Part shown: piece by piece, positions 23,562 through 35,000 of the stretch | How the letters are laid out: each line of letters opens with the position of its first letter | How positions within the stretch are numbered: the first letter of the stretch is position 1 | From: Chelonoidis abingdonii | Lineage: Eukaryota; Chordata; Testudines; Testudinidae | Assembly: GCF_003597395.2 (NCBI RefSeq) | Contig: NC_133772.1 | Coordinates: 141,700,074-141,764,073 of the forward strand | DNA length: 64,000 nucleotides | Reading direction: 5' to 3' | Position numbers and translations under genes: made by a program | The notes under the pieces: generated by a model | What the model was told of the DNA's origin: nothing | The model's database searches: none | The model's input: only the letters and a program-made list of their open reading frames with translations

Positions 23562-23666
23562 ATCAGAGGGGTAGCCGTGTTAGTCTGGATCTGTAAAAGC
23601 AGCAGAGAATCCTGTGGCACCTTAATGTCTGTTAGTCTATAAGGTGCCACAGGATTCTCTGCTGCT
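23562..23666 (+). mobile_element. Fold-back turtle SINE with 12-bp target duplication
   Basis: The 5' head ATCAGAGGGGTAGCCGTG continues through the SINE body to GTGGCACCTTA, then the sequence switches strand. Arms 23597-23624 and 23640-23667 are perfectly complementary over 28 bases around a 15-base loop. The loop plus second arm is the reverse complement of the adjoining SINE body. TCTGTAGAAGAT flanks the unit at 23550-23561 and 23667-23678, so the fold-back form was inserted as one unit. The normal 3' tail is absent. Confidence 0.93.
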
Positions 23667-23934
23667 TCTGTAGAAGATGTTGTAATAATTGTCTGGCTGG
23701 TGTATTTTGCCCACGTGCTCAGGATCCAACTGATCACCATTTCTGCGTTTCGGAAGAAATTTTCCCTCAGGTCAGATTGGCAGAGACCCTGGAGGATTTT
23801 TGCCTTCCTCTGCAGCATGGGCCATGGGTCACGTGAAGGTTTAAACTAGTGTAAAAGGTGAATTCTCTGTAACTTGAAGGCTTTAAACCATGATTTGATT
23901 ACTTCAGTAACTCAGCCGGAGATTAGGGGTCTAT

Positions 23935-24035
23935 TATGAGAGTGGGTGGGTGAAGTTCTATGGCCTGCAATGTGCAGGAGGTCAGACTAGATGATCATCA
24001 TGGTTCCTCCTGACATTAAAGTCTATAATTTTTGT
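23935..24035 (+). mobile_element. CR1 LINE 3' UTR scrap
   Basis: GTTCTATGGCCTGCAATGTG, GAGGTCAGACTAGATGATC and TTAAAGTCTATAATTT are the last bases of a CR1 3' UTR, as at 63460-63535. Confidence 0.85.
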
Positions 24036-24597
24036 TTACTTGGGAACTAACTATGAAAAGTTAAGATCAAGTTGTTTTCATTAATATTACAAACAGGAGC
24101 AAGAGAACCAAACAGAGAAATTCAGTTAGTCCAAACAATAAGGCCTACTGCTATGGTTCCAGGGCTGTGCTGAGGTTGGACTTCATAAATAAGAAAATGT
24201 GGGAATTAAGTTACCGACGCCAAGTCTGGTCTTACGGAAGTCAGTTTCATTGGTGAACAAAATGACACGATTAACTATGCTGCCCACTTTCCACTCCTTT
24301 TTGGAGAGGAAGTGTCTTTAAAAGAAGAGTTTGAAAAATTCTTATTACTACCTCTTTCCCCAGAACAGAAGAAGGAGACCAGACTGAAGGATTTGCTTTC
24401 CGAGATGCAATGACTGGTGTTGGGTATGTGTTGCCTTCCTGCTTATTGCTTCCTGCTCCCTGTCCCTGATTGTTTCCTGGTTCCTCCTCCCTGAACTCAG
24501 TGTTCCAGTTCCTGTTGCTGTGTGTGTGTACATAGCGTAGGGTGTGTGCACTTAGTCAGAGCTGGCGGCTACTTGCCTGCCATTTGGGCTGGTGCTA
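24036..24597. other. Unassigned sequence
   Basis: Nothing gene-like; a short TG-rich run lies near 24520-24530. Confidence 0.4.
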
Positions 24598-25250
24598 CAG
24601 GGCCGCCCGGGGGGGGGGGGGCAAGTGGGGCAATTTGCCTCCAGGCCCCGGCTCCGCAGGGGCCCCCCAAAAAACGACCGAGGCTCCCACCTCCGCCCCT
24701 CTCCTGGAGCCTCAGCGCAACAAGCAGCTTTCCCGCACGGTGCTGCAGCGTCCATACCGGCGGGCCTCTGACAGCTCTGCCCCGCTCAAGGCGGACAGTG
24801 GTGCAGGCTGGCGGGGGGCTGCGACTCCGGGCTAGCGGAAGGAGCTCAGGAGGCGGTCAGGAGGCGCGATGCAAGCTGTTCAGGCCGCTGCTGAGTCTGG
24901 GTGACCGGGGCAGCGAGTCTTGGGCATCAGGGAGCGAGGCAGAGTTGGAAGGCCGGTCAGGGGACAGGAACAGCGGGTTGGATTGTGGGCGTTCGGGGGG
25001 TTGTCAGGACTCATGGGGGTGACGAGGTAGTCGGTCGGGGCATGTCTAGGGGACGGGAGCAGGGGTGGGGTCCGGGGTGGTGATATGGTGGGGTTTCTAG
25101 GGACAGTGAGGGACAAGGAGCAGGAAGGGTCAGGGATTCTGAGAGGCAGTCGGGGCAGGACGGTGGGGGGGGTCGGATAGGGGGCGGGCCAGCTGTTCGG
25201 GAGGCACAGCCTTCCCTGCCTAAGTCATCGCAGTTTGAGCTTGCAGAAGT
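24598..25250 (+). mobile_element. GC-rich DNA element with CAGGGCCGCCC end, right end unclear
   Basis: The left end CAGGGCCGCCC, a poly-G run, then GCAAGTGGGGCAATTTGCC matches the terminal repeat of the short element at 27503-27650. Downstream, to about 25250, the sequence stays very GC/CpG-rich and then returns abruptly to AT-rich DNA. I could not find the matching right terminus, so the full extent is inferred from composition. The 166-residue Gly/Ser/Arg-rich frame at 24522-25022 starts outside the element, crosses the poly-G tract and is not a credible gene. Confidence 0.5.
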
Positions 25251-25477
25251 AGCCACATGCTGTTAGGTTTCCGTTAGGGCTACCTTCCTTTCACTTTCAA
25301 ATGCAGTATTATAGTCAATATTTAATTCAGTGCCACAGGAGAGTCATGTCAGGGAGGGTAGCTTCCTTTAAAATAGCCACTGGGAGGGTAAGGATCACAG
25401 AGCAGGCAAATATCTCTTCCAACCCTACCATAGAGACCCCCCCCCCCCTGGCATCCCTGTGGTCAGAGGGGTTATTT

Positions 25478-25690
25478 CAGTGGTTCACACACTTTTGTCT
25501 GTGACCCCTTCACATAGCAACATCTGAAGTGCGACCCCTCTCCCTTATAAAGTAGAAAAACACTCTTTTTAATATTAACACTATATAAATGCTGGAGCAA
25601 AGCGGGGTTGAGTGGAGGCTGATAGCTGCGCCACCCCAGGTTAAAACCTCATGGACCCCTAGGGTCCCCAACTCCGTTTGAGAACCCCTG
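25478..25690 (+). mobile_element. hAT-type non-autonomous element
   Basis: The left end reads CAGTGGTTCACACACTTTTG and the right end, reverse-complemented, CAGGGGTTCTCAAACGG. Flanks GGTTATTT (25470-25477) and GGTAATTT (25691-25698) agree at 7 of 8 positions. The interior GTGACCCCTTCACATAGC...GGAGCAAAGCGGGGTTG is a familiar turtle repeat with no coding potential. Confidence 0.9.
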
Positions 25691-25741
25691 GGTAATTTAC
25701 TTTTAGACGGTGTGTCCATTGAATGTAGTGCTATTTGAGGA

Positions 25742-26650
25742 TGTCAGTTTTCACAACAGTAGGTGCTATCAACAAGCTTTCCCAAATTGGACCTTGCGTC
25801 CACGAAATCGGGTGCCTGCATGAGCCCTCTAAGCTTATTACACGCTAAGTGATCTTGTGCTGCCAGCCAAAAATTCCAGGGTTTGTGCTCCCCGGTCTCC
25901 CCAACACTTCGCCTGGGAAACCCAAACCTCAGACGCCCTGAGCTTACCACAGAAGGAATACCACTTCCCTTCCCCCTCTCTTCCCACCCAGACTCCTCTC
26001 GGGGCAACGAGAGATTCTGATGCAATCTTCTTAATCACAATCCAAGCCACTGTTCCTCTATTCCATCAAGAGACAACCAAATACAGGGAACAGAATTCTC
26101 GTCTCTCTCTTCCCCTCCCCACCAATTCCTGGTGCCTGCAGAGCTTACCTCCGTAGATCTCACACAAGAGAATCCCTCCCCTCGTTTCCTTAGCCTACCC
26201 AGAAGAAAAATCAACAAAGTCTTAAAAAGAAAGCTTTATATAAAAAGAAAGAAAGACAATAAATACTTCTGTACCACGGTGACATTTATTACAGAGTTAA
26301 TGCTAAAGGAAAATATTGAAAACCAGCCTATTAAAAAAGAGATACAATTAACCATTCCAGGCAAACTCCACATGTAAATACAGAAAAAAAAACCATAAAG
26401 CCTATTGGTTTTCACTTTTTTGTTACTTACAAACTTGGAAACTGAAGAGTAGAGCTTGGAAGAATAGAAAGAAAGAAAAATAGCCCCTCTCCATGGCCGA
26501 GAGCAGACAAAGACACAGACCCAACATTCCTCCCCTGAGCTTTGAAAAATCCGGTTTGCCTGATTGTGCCTCTGGTTCAGGTGTTTGTTCTCTTTGTTAA
26601 CCCTTTACACGTTGAAAGAAAAGCATTAACCCTTAGCTATGTTTATGACA
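25742..26650 (-). mobile_element. Solo LTR, 909 bp, reverse orientation
   Basis: On the minus strand it starts TGTCATAAACATAGC (26650) and ends GTTGTGAAAACTGACA (25742), a TG...CA unit. A minus-strand AATAAA lies at 26285-26290. Its first 115 bases match 38219-38333 on the plus strand. No internal retroviral sequence is attached on either side, so it is solo. The flanking pentamers (GAGGA and GGCTC) do not match, so the target duplication is lost or the ends were rearranged. Minus-strand frames inside are shadows. Confidence 0.8.
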
Positions 26651-26804
26651 GGCTCATCCCAGATTCGGGAAAAAGCTCTAAACGCTCAGTTCGGGGATAC
26701 TGTTGCATAACTTTGCTAAGGACAAACCACCAGTGAACCATCTCCAGTTTGTGAGGAACCCCATGCAGCCAGTCTCTAGAAACAGATAAAATGCAGAGGT
26801 TAGT

Positions 26805-26985
26805 CCATTATGGCTATTAGCCAGGATGGGTAGGAAGGTTGTCCCTAGCCCGTTGTAGAGGTTGCGATGGATGGCAAGCAGAGAGATCACTGTGATATAC
26901 CTTTTTAGGTTCACTCCTCTGGCACTTGGCACTGGCCATGTCCAGTACACAGATACGGGTGGAGGACCTTGTTGACCAATATAGC
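26805..26985 (+). mobile_element. CR1 LINE 3' UTR fragment
   Basis: ATGGCTATTAGCCAGGATGG, GGTTGTCCCTAGCC, TTCACTCCTCTGGCACTTGG and CACTGGCCATGTCCAG match the CR1 3' UTR also seen at 20405-20635. Confidence 0.8.
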
Positions 26986-27502
26986 GTACTTATGTTCTAA
27001 CCTTAAACGAAAGCCAAAGTATGGAATTGAGTCAAGGAAGCCAGCAGTGTATCAGAAACCTGAGAAATCCTCTGACTGCTGGGCTCAGGCATTCGGTCCA
27101 GTGAGGTTGTTCAACAGTTTGGAATTTTTTAAACAGAATTTTTTTATTGTTTCTTTAACAACAACACACCAAGCAGCAAAAATTTGGCCACCACCGTTCT
27201 GAAACCTCAAAACATGTTCAGGTTTTGGCAGAACGATTCACCTTTCAATATAAAAAAAAAACCAACAAATTTTTGATGAAGCAGTGAATGTCCATGATTT
27301 TTTCTGCTTTTAAAACACCTAGTTTTCGATCCAAAAAAAGTTTGATGGAAAATATTGGCCAACCTTTCACATGCTTTTAGTGCCTTTTAGGCGCATCTGA
27401 TGCTGCCTTTTAGCGCTAGCTGATGCTGAGAACCAGTGATACCTTGTAAAGAAGTTTTCTCAAAACTGGGTTTGTGCTGAGATGTGGAAGGTTTATTTTT
27501 CC
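26986..27502. other. Unassigned, includes AT-rich repeat-like stretch
   Basis: 27190-27370 is rich in AAAACATGTT/CAAATTTTTGATG-type words like the stretches at 58595-58790 and 61841-61925. These look like members of one AT-rich dispersed family, but ends were not found. Confidence 0.4.
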
Positions 27503-27650
27503 CAGGTCTGCCCGTGGAGGGGAGCAAGTGGGGCAATTTGCCCTGGGCCCCACAGGGGCCCCCATGAGAATATAGTATTGCAATTTTTTTATGGAAGGGG
27601 CCCCCAAAATTGCTTTGCCCCAGGCCCCCTGAATCCTCTGGGCGGCCCTG
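27503..27650 (-). mobile_element. Short TIR element, CAGGGCCGCCC family
   Basis: The two halves are inverted copies. The left reads CAGGTCTGCCCGTGGAG then GGGGCAATTTGCCCTGGG; the right, reverse-complemented, CAGGGCCGCCCAGAGG then GGGGCAAAGCAATTTTGGG. The central spacer is only about 40 bases. It shares its terminus with 24598. No 8-bp target duplication is visible. Confidence 0.75.
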
Positions 27651-29403
27651 TGGTGCTATGCTTTTTTTAGGCTGTTGCTGACTTAACTGGTTCATGGTTA
27701 TTACATGTTGTGATTGACCATTTCCCTACAAGTCTTGCTTCGATTTCCTTGTGTTTTGGGATTGCTGTTCTGGGATGCAGCAGAATTATTCTTTCTATCC
27801 TCTCAATCACTCCATCAGCTTTTCATCAGATCCTGAAATCAACTGCACTGCATGTGTCAGCACAGCGAGATGTGACAGCCCATCCAGCCCTGCCCTATCT
27901 CAGGAAAGGGGAATCAACCAGAGGATGTTCCTGACCAGAATGTGAGGCAGGGTCCAGAGCAACAGGTGTTGTGGCCAACCTGCCAGCCTAAAGCATCCAT
28001 TTGTCACTGCCCAGCTGCCCAGTGCTGCAAGGATATCAAAAAAGTCGTATTTTCTAACACCTCTTCTATCCTATCCATCCTCACCTTCTGTCCGTTAAAA
28101 ACAGGAAAAGTGATTACCCTTCAAAAAATCAGGACTGAGAGTAAAGTTAACTCTTCCCTTTTCATTAAAGAAAGCTTGTTGGTAAACTAGAACACTTGAA
28201 TATTTTGTTTCCAAGAGGAGAGAGTCTTTAACAAAGACTTTTTGATTATGTTTGTTTTGCATAATTAATCAGTTTCAGCTTTGCTTGTTTTGATTAATAA
28301 ACTTCCAACTTTAGAATGAGTGCTTCTGAACTTTTGCTGAGAAACCGAGTAAACCAGGATCTCTGTAGAAAGAACCCTAAACCTTTAGAACACTGTTTCA
28401 GTGCTGGACAGGGAAAGAGTTTAAAAACACCCTTAACTCTTTTAACACTTGAGATCAATACAAAGGGGAAGTTTATATGACTTAAAAAACCTGCAGATTT
28501 CTCATGATAGCCTTCTTTCCTTCTGTCAGTTGGTTTAACAACTCCATGTATTTCTGCTGTCTTAGCATGAGTGACCTCCCTGACACATCCTATTTCAGTT
28601 CCCAAAGTCAAAGGACCTTATCCAAAACCCACCGAAGTCAAGAGGAGTCTTTCCATCACTTCAGTGGTCTTTGCCTCAAACCCATAATGGCCTTCTTGTT
28701 ATCATTGGTGACACAAACCCGAATGCATTCAGTATTCCATTTACATGACATAATGCTTAAAATAAACAAGTCAATTAAACCTACTTGGTTCTTGTATTCT
28801 TAGCTACCATCCAGTACAGAACAGCTAAATACTTCAGCATCTGTGTAGCCTACGAATACTACATATCACAAGACACAGTAAAGCTGAAGTATTCCTTCCT
28901 GATATGGGAATGGAGCGTTATATCCAAATTTAAAGAGAATGTTAATGGAATAAGGAAATAATTGCTAAGGGACATAATCAAGTCATTCAATGTGTTCACA
29001 TTTATTCTAGGCAGGTAGATGTCTTCCAGTCTAGATAGCTCTGCATTTTCAAACAGCTTCATAGATTTCATCCATTTCACACAATTCATTCAGCTTTAAT
29101 GGGAGTTCTTTCACTCTGAAATACACACAATTTTTGAAGTTTTTAAGGGTGATTCTTCAACTAGCTTTCAGTTGCATGTGTACCATTTTGTATATGCAAC
29201 TGACTGTACCCTTAGAAGTGGGCATGCACTCAATTTGCGTGGGTAGAATAAGTGCACACCCATATTTGTGGACACACACTTTTGCACACACAACAGTAGG
29301 TTTCAAAATGAGAGGCCTGAGCCAGAAATTCAGCTCAAAATGCCTATTTAAAATTCCAAAATTCAGCCACTTAGCAAAAAAATACAACCACCATTTCTGA
29401 AGG
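27651..29403. other. Unassigned sequence, 1.75 kb
   Basis: No recognised family or exon. Short frames on both strands at 28294-28803 lack domains. Confidence 0.35.
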
Positions 29404-29411
29404 ACTTATAG

Positions 29412-29719
29412 AAGGGGTAGGCAACCTATGGCACAAACGCCAAAGGCAGCATGCGAGCTGATTTTCAGTGGAACTCACGCTGCCTGGTCCTGGCCACTGG
29501 TCCAGGGGGCTCTGCATTTTAATTTAATTTTAAATGAAGCTTCTAAAACATTTTAAAAACCTTATTTACTTTACATACAACAATAGTTTAGTTCTATATT
29601 ATAGACATAGAAAGAGAGCTTCTAAGAATGTTAAAATTATTACTGGCACGTGAAACCTTAAATGAGAGTGAATAAATGAAGACTCAGCACAGGACTTTTG
29701 GAAGGTTGCTGACACCCTG
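29412..29719 (-). mobile_element. hAT-type non-autonomous element, copy B
   Basis: Same family as 7214-7525 in opposite orientation: AAGGGGTAGGCAACCTATGG at the left and GGTTGCTGACACCCTG at the right. Flanks ACTTATAG (29404-29411) and ACCTATAG (29720-29727) match at 7 of 8 positions, an 8-bp target duplication with one transition. Confidence 0.92.
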
Positions 29720-29727
29720 ACCTATAG

Positions 29728-30611
29728 TGTGGTTTTTTGGGTACTCTTGCTGTAGACCCAGAGAAAGATCACAAGTGATCCGGTATGTACAGTATAAGAA
29801 CACCAGCAATTGGAGTTGCAACATGATGGCTTGGATTCCAGCAGACCCAGGAAAAATCCAAAATGTTCACAGTGGGAAATGAAAAGGCAGCAGACAAAGA
29901 TATTTTCAGGTTTCTAAAAATGGATAGAAATGATGACTGGTTTTAGGTCCAAGGTGAGAGTAAAAACAGTCAGGAACTCTTTAGAAAGCTGCTTAGAAAG
30001 TTCCTTCCAGACATAGTTTAGCTTCCTCTATTAGACTCCTGAGATGTGTAAACATCTTGATTTCACAATATTTAATAATTTGCATGCAATATGGATAAAC
30101 TCATTAACATGATGTTTCCCTAACTATGCTTTTTGAAAGCTCTCCATGTTTCTTACAGGCATAAAAAACCAGAAAACAAGAATTATCACATTATGTATTA
30201 CAGCCATTTAGTTGTGGAAATGGAGCATGAAGTAAACAATTCAGTTCATTAGCTAAGTAAAAGAGTACTGTATGACCATGCTGCCCATGAATCACTGGTA
30301 ACCAGTGTTTAACCTGATGTCATGCTTGATTGCTAACTTTGGTAAGCAAGGCAGACTCTGTTCCATTAAAAAAAAGTCTTGCTTTTATGTGCAATTATAG
30401 AACAGTGTTCTTCGGAGAAAGGGTAGAGATTGAATACGCGATCGCATGATGTTATTTGATGTTTCCAATCACTGTTACTGAAGTGGCATTTTCAGTCACT
30501 TTTCTACACAGGTGAATTTGGCAACAAGATGTTTGTCATCAATTCATGTAACCAGTTATATCTTTGGCTACCCCTCCTACCTGTCTCTCTAGAGAGAAAA
30601 GTAAGGTTTTG
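29728..30611. other. Unassigned AT-rich sequence
   Basis: No gene or repeat boundary found. Confidence 0.35.
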
Positions 30612-30755
30612 TTATCATTATTTTTAATGATGTGTATTTCTGCAGTGCATAGGCACTCGTGTCATAGTCCCAGACACGGTGCTAGGTGCTGTCCAACACA
30701 GAAAGAAAAAACAGTTCCTGCCCCTGAGAGCTTGCAGTTGAAGACAAGAGACAAC
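30612..30755 (-). mobile_element. L2-like 3'-end repeat scrap, copy 3 of 5
   Basis: GTATTTCTGCAGTGCATAGGC, GGTGCTAGGTGCTGTCCAAC and TTCCTGCCCCTGAGAGCTTG are the reverse complement of the block seen at 44641-44758. This is one of the longer copies. Confidence 0.6.
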
Positions 30756-32039
30756 AGATGGCTTCAGACAGACAGGAGAATACAAGGAAACGAGATAATA
30801 TTGGTCAGTACACTGGGTAGTGGTCTCAGGTCACCAGAAGCCTAACCACTGTCACTGCTCTGGCTAGTCGGAGCATGGCCACCATTTGCCACATACTCAG
30901 TAGCCATGTTAGCTGGAAGTGATGTCAGCAGAAGCCTGCTGTGTGTATTTGGCCTATTCAACCTAAGGTGAATTTATTGTCTCTGAGATCTGGATAATCA
31001 GGACCCATCAGATATGTCTTAACTAATTTAAAGGATGCGTGGGAATACTCTGGATCATTTGCTCTGTTGGTTCTTTGCTGCAATTATCTGCAGCAAAATT
31101 GCTGTGGAGTGTGCTTTACGTTCCTGCAAGTGCTCCTCTCTAGGACTAGATTCTCGGGTCCTTTTCATTGTCAAGCTGCTTTATCAGCAGCGCTAACACT
31201 CTGTGAGGCATATAGATTAATAGTTTGCATTTATTGTGACCCTAAGAGCCCCTCAGTGCCCACCAACAAAGGGTTCACTATTATGTAACAGCAACTCCTA
31301 CCTGGCCTGACAAACTCACTGCACCTAATGCATTGCTGTCATGATATTTATCTTTGACGTACGTTGTGTAGAATATCAAATAAAAGCCAGTGACACGCTG
31401 CTCATTAATATCATTGGCAAATGAACACCATATGAGGAGTTATGGAGACTTACTGATATTATGCTTTAAAGTCTGTAACCAGACAAAGGGAGAATCGGGT
31501 ATTAATATGTACATTGTGCATACAGAGACAACAGGCAGCTCACTTCCAGCTGAGATAAACCAATTGCCAGGAGGATGAGGAAACAGCTTTGTGCCAGCAA
31601 ACCAGAGTCTAAACCCAGGAGCTCATCCTGACTCTGGAGAGAATGACAATTAACTTCAGGGATTGGAAGGAGATGCAGAAGGGCATCTTGTTCTCCATCA
31701 CTGAGGGAACAAAAAGCCCTGCGCTCTTTGTATCTGTGAATGGTGGGTCCCCTGCCATGAGGGTGGGTGACACCTACCATTTGCTTTAGGTATGAAATTT
31801 ATCTTAGTGAAGGATTGATGCCTGTTGAGTTTTAGTCACTTAGAAGCTTTCATACATTTGTTTTATCTGAAGCCTTTTGACCATTTCTGTCTCTAGTATT
31901 CCTGCTCAGTAACACTTAAATCTCAGTTCTTGGTTAATACATTCCTCTTTGTTTTATCATAAGGATATCTCAGTCCTGTTTTGTTAAACAGACTGCAAAT
32001 CCTGATCCAATCAAGCTGGTCTTTCTAGGACCAGTAGAT
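30756..32039. other. Unassigned sequence
   Basis: Nothing identified beyond short chance frames. Confidence 0.35.
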
Positions 32040-32460
32040 GTGGTAAGTTCTGTGAGAATCCGGTGACAGGGGCTGCGGGAGAATTCAGGGACTAAAGTGC
32101 GCCAATGGCTAACCTGCAAGCCAAAGCTAGGACTGGTGGAATCCGGAGGGATCTGTGGAACTGACTAACAAACTGGAGTAGCAAGGATTTGTCACTTGGT
32201 TTAACACCAGCAGATCCATTCATGCTGAGGCCGAGGGGCAACAAGGTGACTTGCAGTTCTGGACACCCCAAGGAAGTGTCATATACACTGTAGGATTTTG
32301 GAAGTGGGGACAGACCGGTGCAGCTTTGTGGGGTGTGACACAAAGAGGTTTCAGAGCACTCCAGAACCTGGGACCAAAACTCCATCAGGCTCCATTTGGC
32401 TCCCGTTCAGAACAAGCCAGGCTGGTGTGGCAAGAAGAGACCTTTCAGGATCCACGGAAC
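32040..32460 (+). mobile_element. Probable LTR-retroelement edge (LTR end or leader)
   Basis: GTAAGTTCTGTGAGAATCCGG followed by GGCTGCGGGAGAATTCAGG and GAATCCGGAGGGATCTGTGG is familiar from turtle endogenous retrovirus loci, near the LTR/leader boundary. No TG/CA ends or gag homology could be confirmed. The 118-residue frame at 32251-32607 runs out of this block into the next repeat and is doubtful. Confidence 0.35.
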
Positions 32461-32464
32461 ATTG

Positions 32465-32630
32465 GGGCGTGTCTAGACAAACACTCGTTCATGGCAAGCT
32501 GGGCTGTAAATCTACCTTGCAGTAGCCAGCCATGCACCAAGTGTCCATGTGGACCCTTGTACCGGGCACTAAAAGTTCTTCAGTGTGCTGGTTTTTCCCC
32601 AGTTTGAAATGGGATCCAAATGTTTCTAAA
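32465..32630. mobile_element. MITE-like fragment with GTGTCTAGACAAAC end
   Basis: GTGTCTAGACAAACACTCG...GTAAATCTACCTTGCAGTAG...CCATGTGGACCC...TTGAAATGGGATCC resembles a turtle palindromic element whose ends read TGTCTAGAC. The right terminus is not clear. Confidence 0.45.
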
Positions 32631-34902
32631 CAGTGAACGAGACTGAAATTTTACAGCTGCCAACTAATACAGCAGAAATGCCCCCTTCCTCTCTCATGAC
32701 CATGCTTCTATAGCTATCTCAAAATACACCAGTAGAAGTGCAAGTTCAAATTGTTATCATGCAGGGCTATTTGCCAGAGAACATATCAGTGCTAGTTATC
32801 TGGAACAGACAGATTCTTCTCTCGCCTTTTATTAGTCTATTCCTTTTGCTCACAACCTCTCTGTTTCTCTCAGAGAAGGTATTGCCAGTACACAAACAGG
32901 AAAAGTTTAATTTAATGCAGAAATGGGCATTATGTGGTCATGCTTCATTAAGAGCAAATGGAGCAAACTTACGTGTAACAAAGAGAACTATTTCACCACA
33001 ATTATCTGACTTCCCATTTCGCAGAATTTATGCCTCCCCTGCCTCTCCTCTCCTCTCCCATTAAAAGTTGCTGGCTGCTCACAAGGGTGATTTTAAAAGT
33101 TTGGGAAGTATGTGCTAAAGTTATGGTGCTACACACAAGAACTTAATTGCACTTGAGGTTCAGAGCCCTAATTGCTTTCTTCTATACATTTTGTGCCTAT
33201 GGTAATGAGAAGTGTAAATATGCCCTAGTCAGTAGGAAAGACAGCGTCATCTGTTTTTCAATTAAATTATCCAGCTCAACAATTTCTTATTGATACCAGC
33301 ACCAGATGGAGGGGTGGGTCCAGCATGCCAACCACAGCACTCGATTTTCTTTTCGAGATGCCAAAGCTTTTCATTTTAAATCCAATTTTTTCCAACTTTG
33401 TATTCTTGGAAAAATTATATTTTCCCTTCCTCTGTTATCAGCTTCATCTGTGGCAAAAAACCTATGAAACAGCCAGGCTGTGTAGCTGAGGACAGGAATA
33501 GACTCACATCCCCTGTGGATAGGGGACTTGTAACAAACACTGACTGCCAGGTTGCATTTCTGCTCTGAGCCCCCTGCCCCCATACACAGTATGCTTACCC
33601 CACTGCATCCCAGCTCTTACTGAAGAATAACTCATTCTTCACCTAGTGTGGCCTGATCTTAAATGGGAGTTTTCCCATTGATGTTCATGGGAGAGTAAAA
33701 CAAGGCTTTTCTTTCCCAATTGTGCAATGATCCCATGTACAGTTCAGCACATAACCTCAGGGAACAAGCACAAACGCTCTCCCAGCTCTCAAGGCTGTGA
33801 GATATGAACCCTAAGGAAAAGCAGATGAGTTACATTAATGAACTATTGCCCCAGTAACACCAGGTTTACTAATGTTTAATCTGCCACGGGTACCTGACCA
33901 CAGCTCATCAGGCAACACACCACTAGGTAATCAGAACAAGTCTAAGACACTCAAAAACCTTCTAAAATTGGAAACAGTAACCAAAAGGAAAGGGGTTTCA
34001 AAGAATATTCAATAATTAGCTGCCCTTGCTAAGTAGTGGCTTAAAGGAACTCATTTGTACCTATGTGTAAGGATCCTAAATACAGCTTGAAAGACAGTAG
34101 CAATACAACTAAGGAATCTTGCCAGTAGCAGCAATTTAACTTCCTAGCAACCTGGCAAAGTGAAAAATAATGGTTCTTTTAACAATAATTAAGCAATACG
34201 TAGACAATTAAAAATTTCCAGAGACATCTCCTGTATGCACTCAAGAATAACAGTGATATTCTAAGTATACAGAAAGTATTTCTACAATACGTGCAGTTTT
34301 ACTTTACAACCAAAATTGTTCTATCTATATTTTTAGGAGACAAATGCAGCCCTCTCCATTGTATACTGGAAAATATTTGCATCACCTTTATTAATTTTCT
34401 GTCGAGCCAAGAAAAAAGAGAACTTGTTCCTTGTGTTCTTTCAAATACTGCAGCTAATAGTGTAGCAAATGGGAAAAAATAGTGTTTAGAAGAGCTCATT
34501 GTCATGCTCTGCAGACTCTAACCTTGTCTCCAAAAGCCAAGGTTGATGTGTCCCATGCCGAATTAAGTCGAAGATGTAGGCAGTAATGAAAGGGGGCAGC
34601 ATTCCATGAAAATCTCCACTTTTCAGTTAAAGGAGCTCTGGTTTATTAAATATGCAAAAATTACAATGTCAATGTAACTTTGCAAATTAGGCTTTTCTTT
34701 CTAATGTTTCAGCACTGTACCAGAAAGAAGGGAACAGCTCAAGTTTTTTACAGCTTTTTTACAGCTTGCTACCTGTATATTTTCCTAAAAAAATGTACCT
34801 GAGCTTTGATGAACCAGGCATTTCTCAAAAGATACAGGATTGGTGAGCGTGTTCCTCTGTATGTACTAAATGGAAAAGATGAACAAAGCAGGACAAAAAG
34901 TA
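32631..34902. other. Unassigned sequence, 2.3 kb
   Basis: No recognised gene or repeat ends. A motif resembling CCCATTGATGTTCATGGGAG at about 33670 belongs to the dispersed AGTCAATGG-type group. Confidence 0.35.
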
Positions 34903-35000
34903 TGATTATCCCCAAACTGTGGCATAAAGACATTCAGTGACTTGCCTTAGGTCTCACTGAGTGTCTATGTCAGAGGTGGAAACTGAACTCAGGGCATAAG
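34903..35000 (-). mobile_element. MIR-type SINE relic
   Basis: ATTATCCCCAAACTGTGGC, CAGTGACTTGCCTTAGGTC and GGTGGAAACTGAACTCAGG follow the reverse-complemented MIR order (ATTATCCCC, AAACTGAGGC, GTGACTTGCCCAAGGTC, GAACCCAGG). A poly-A run of about 20 follows at 35047 but is probably unrelated. Confidence 0.75.

Noticed and set aside
24522..25022. 166-codon plus-strand open frame
   Set aside because: Crosses a poly-G tract and a transposon terminus; glycine/arginine/serine bias follows GC content.
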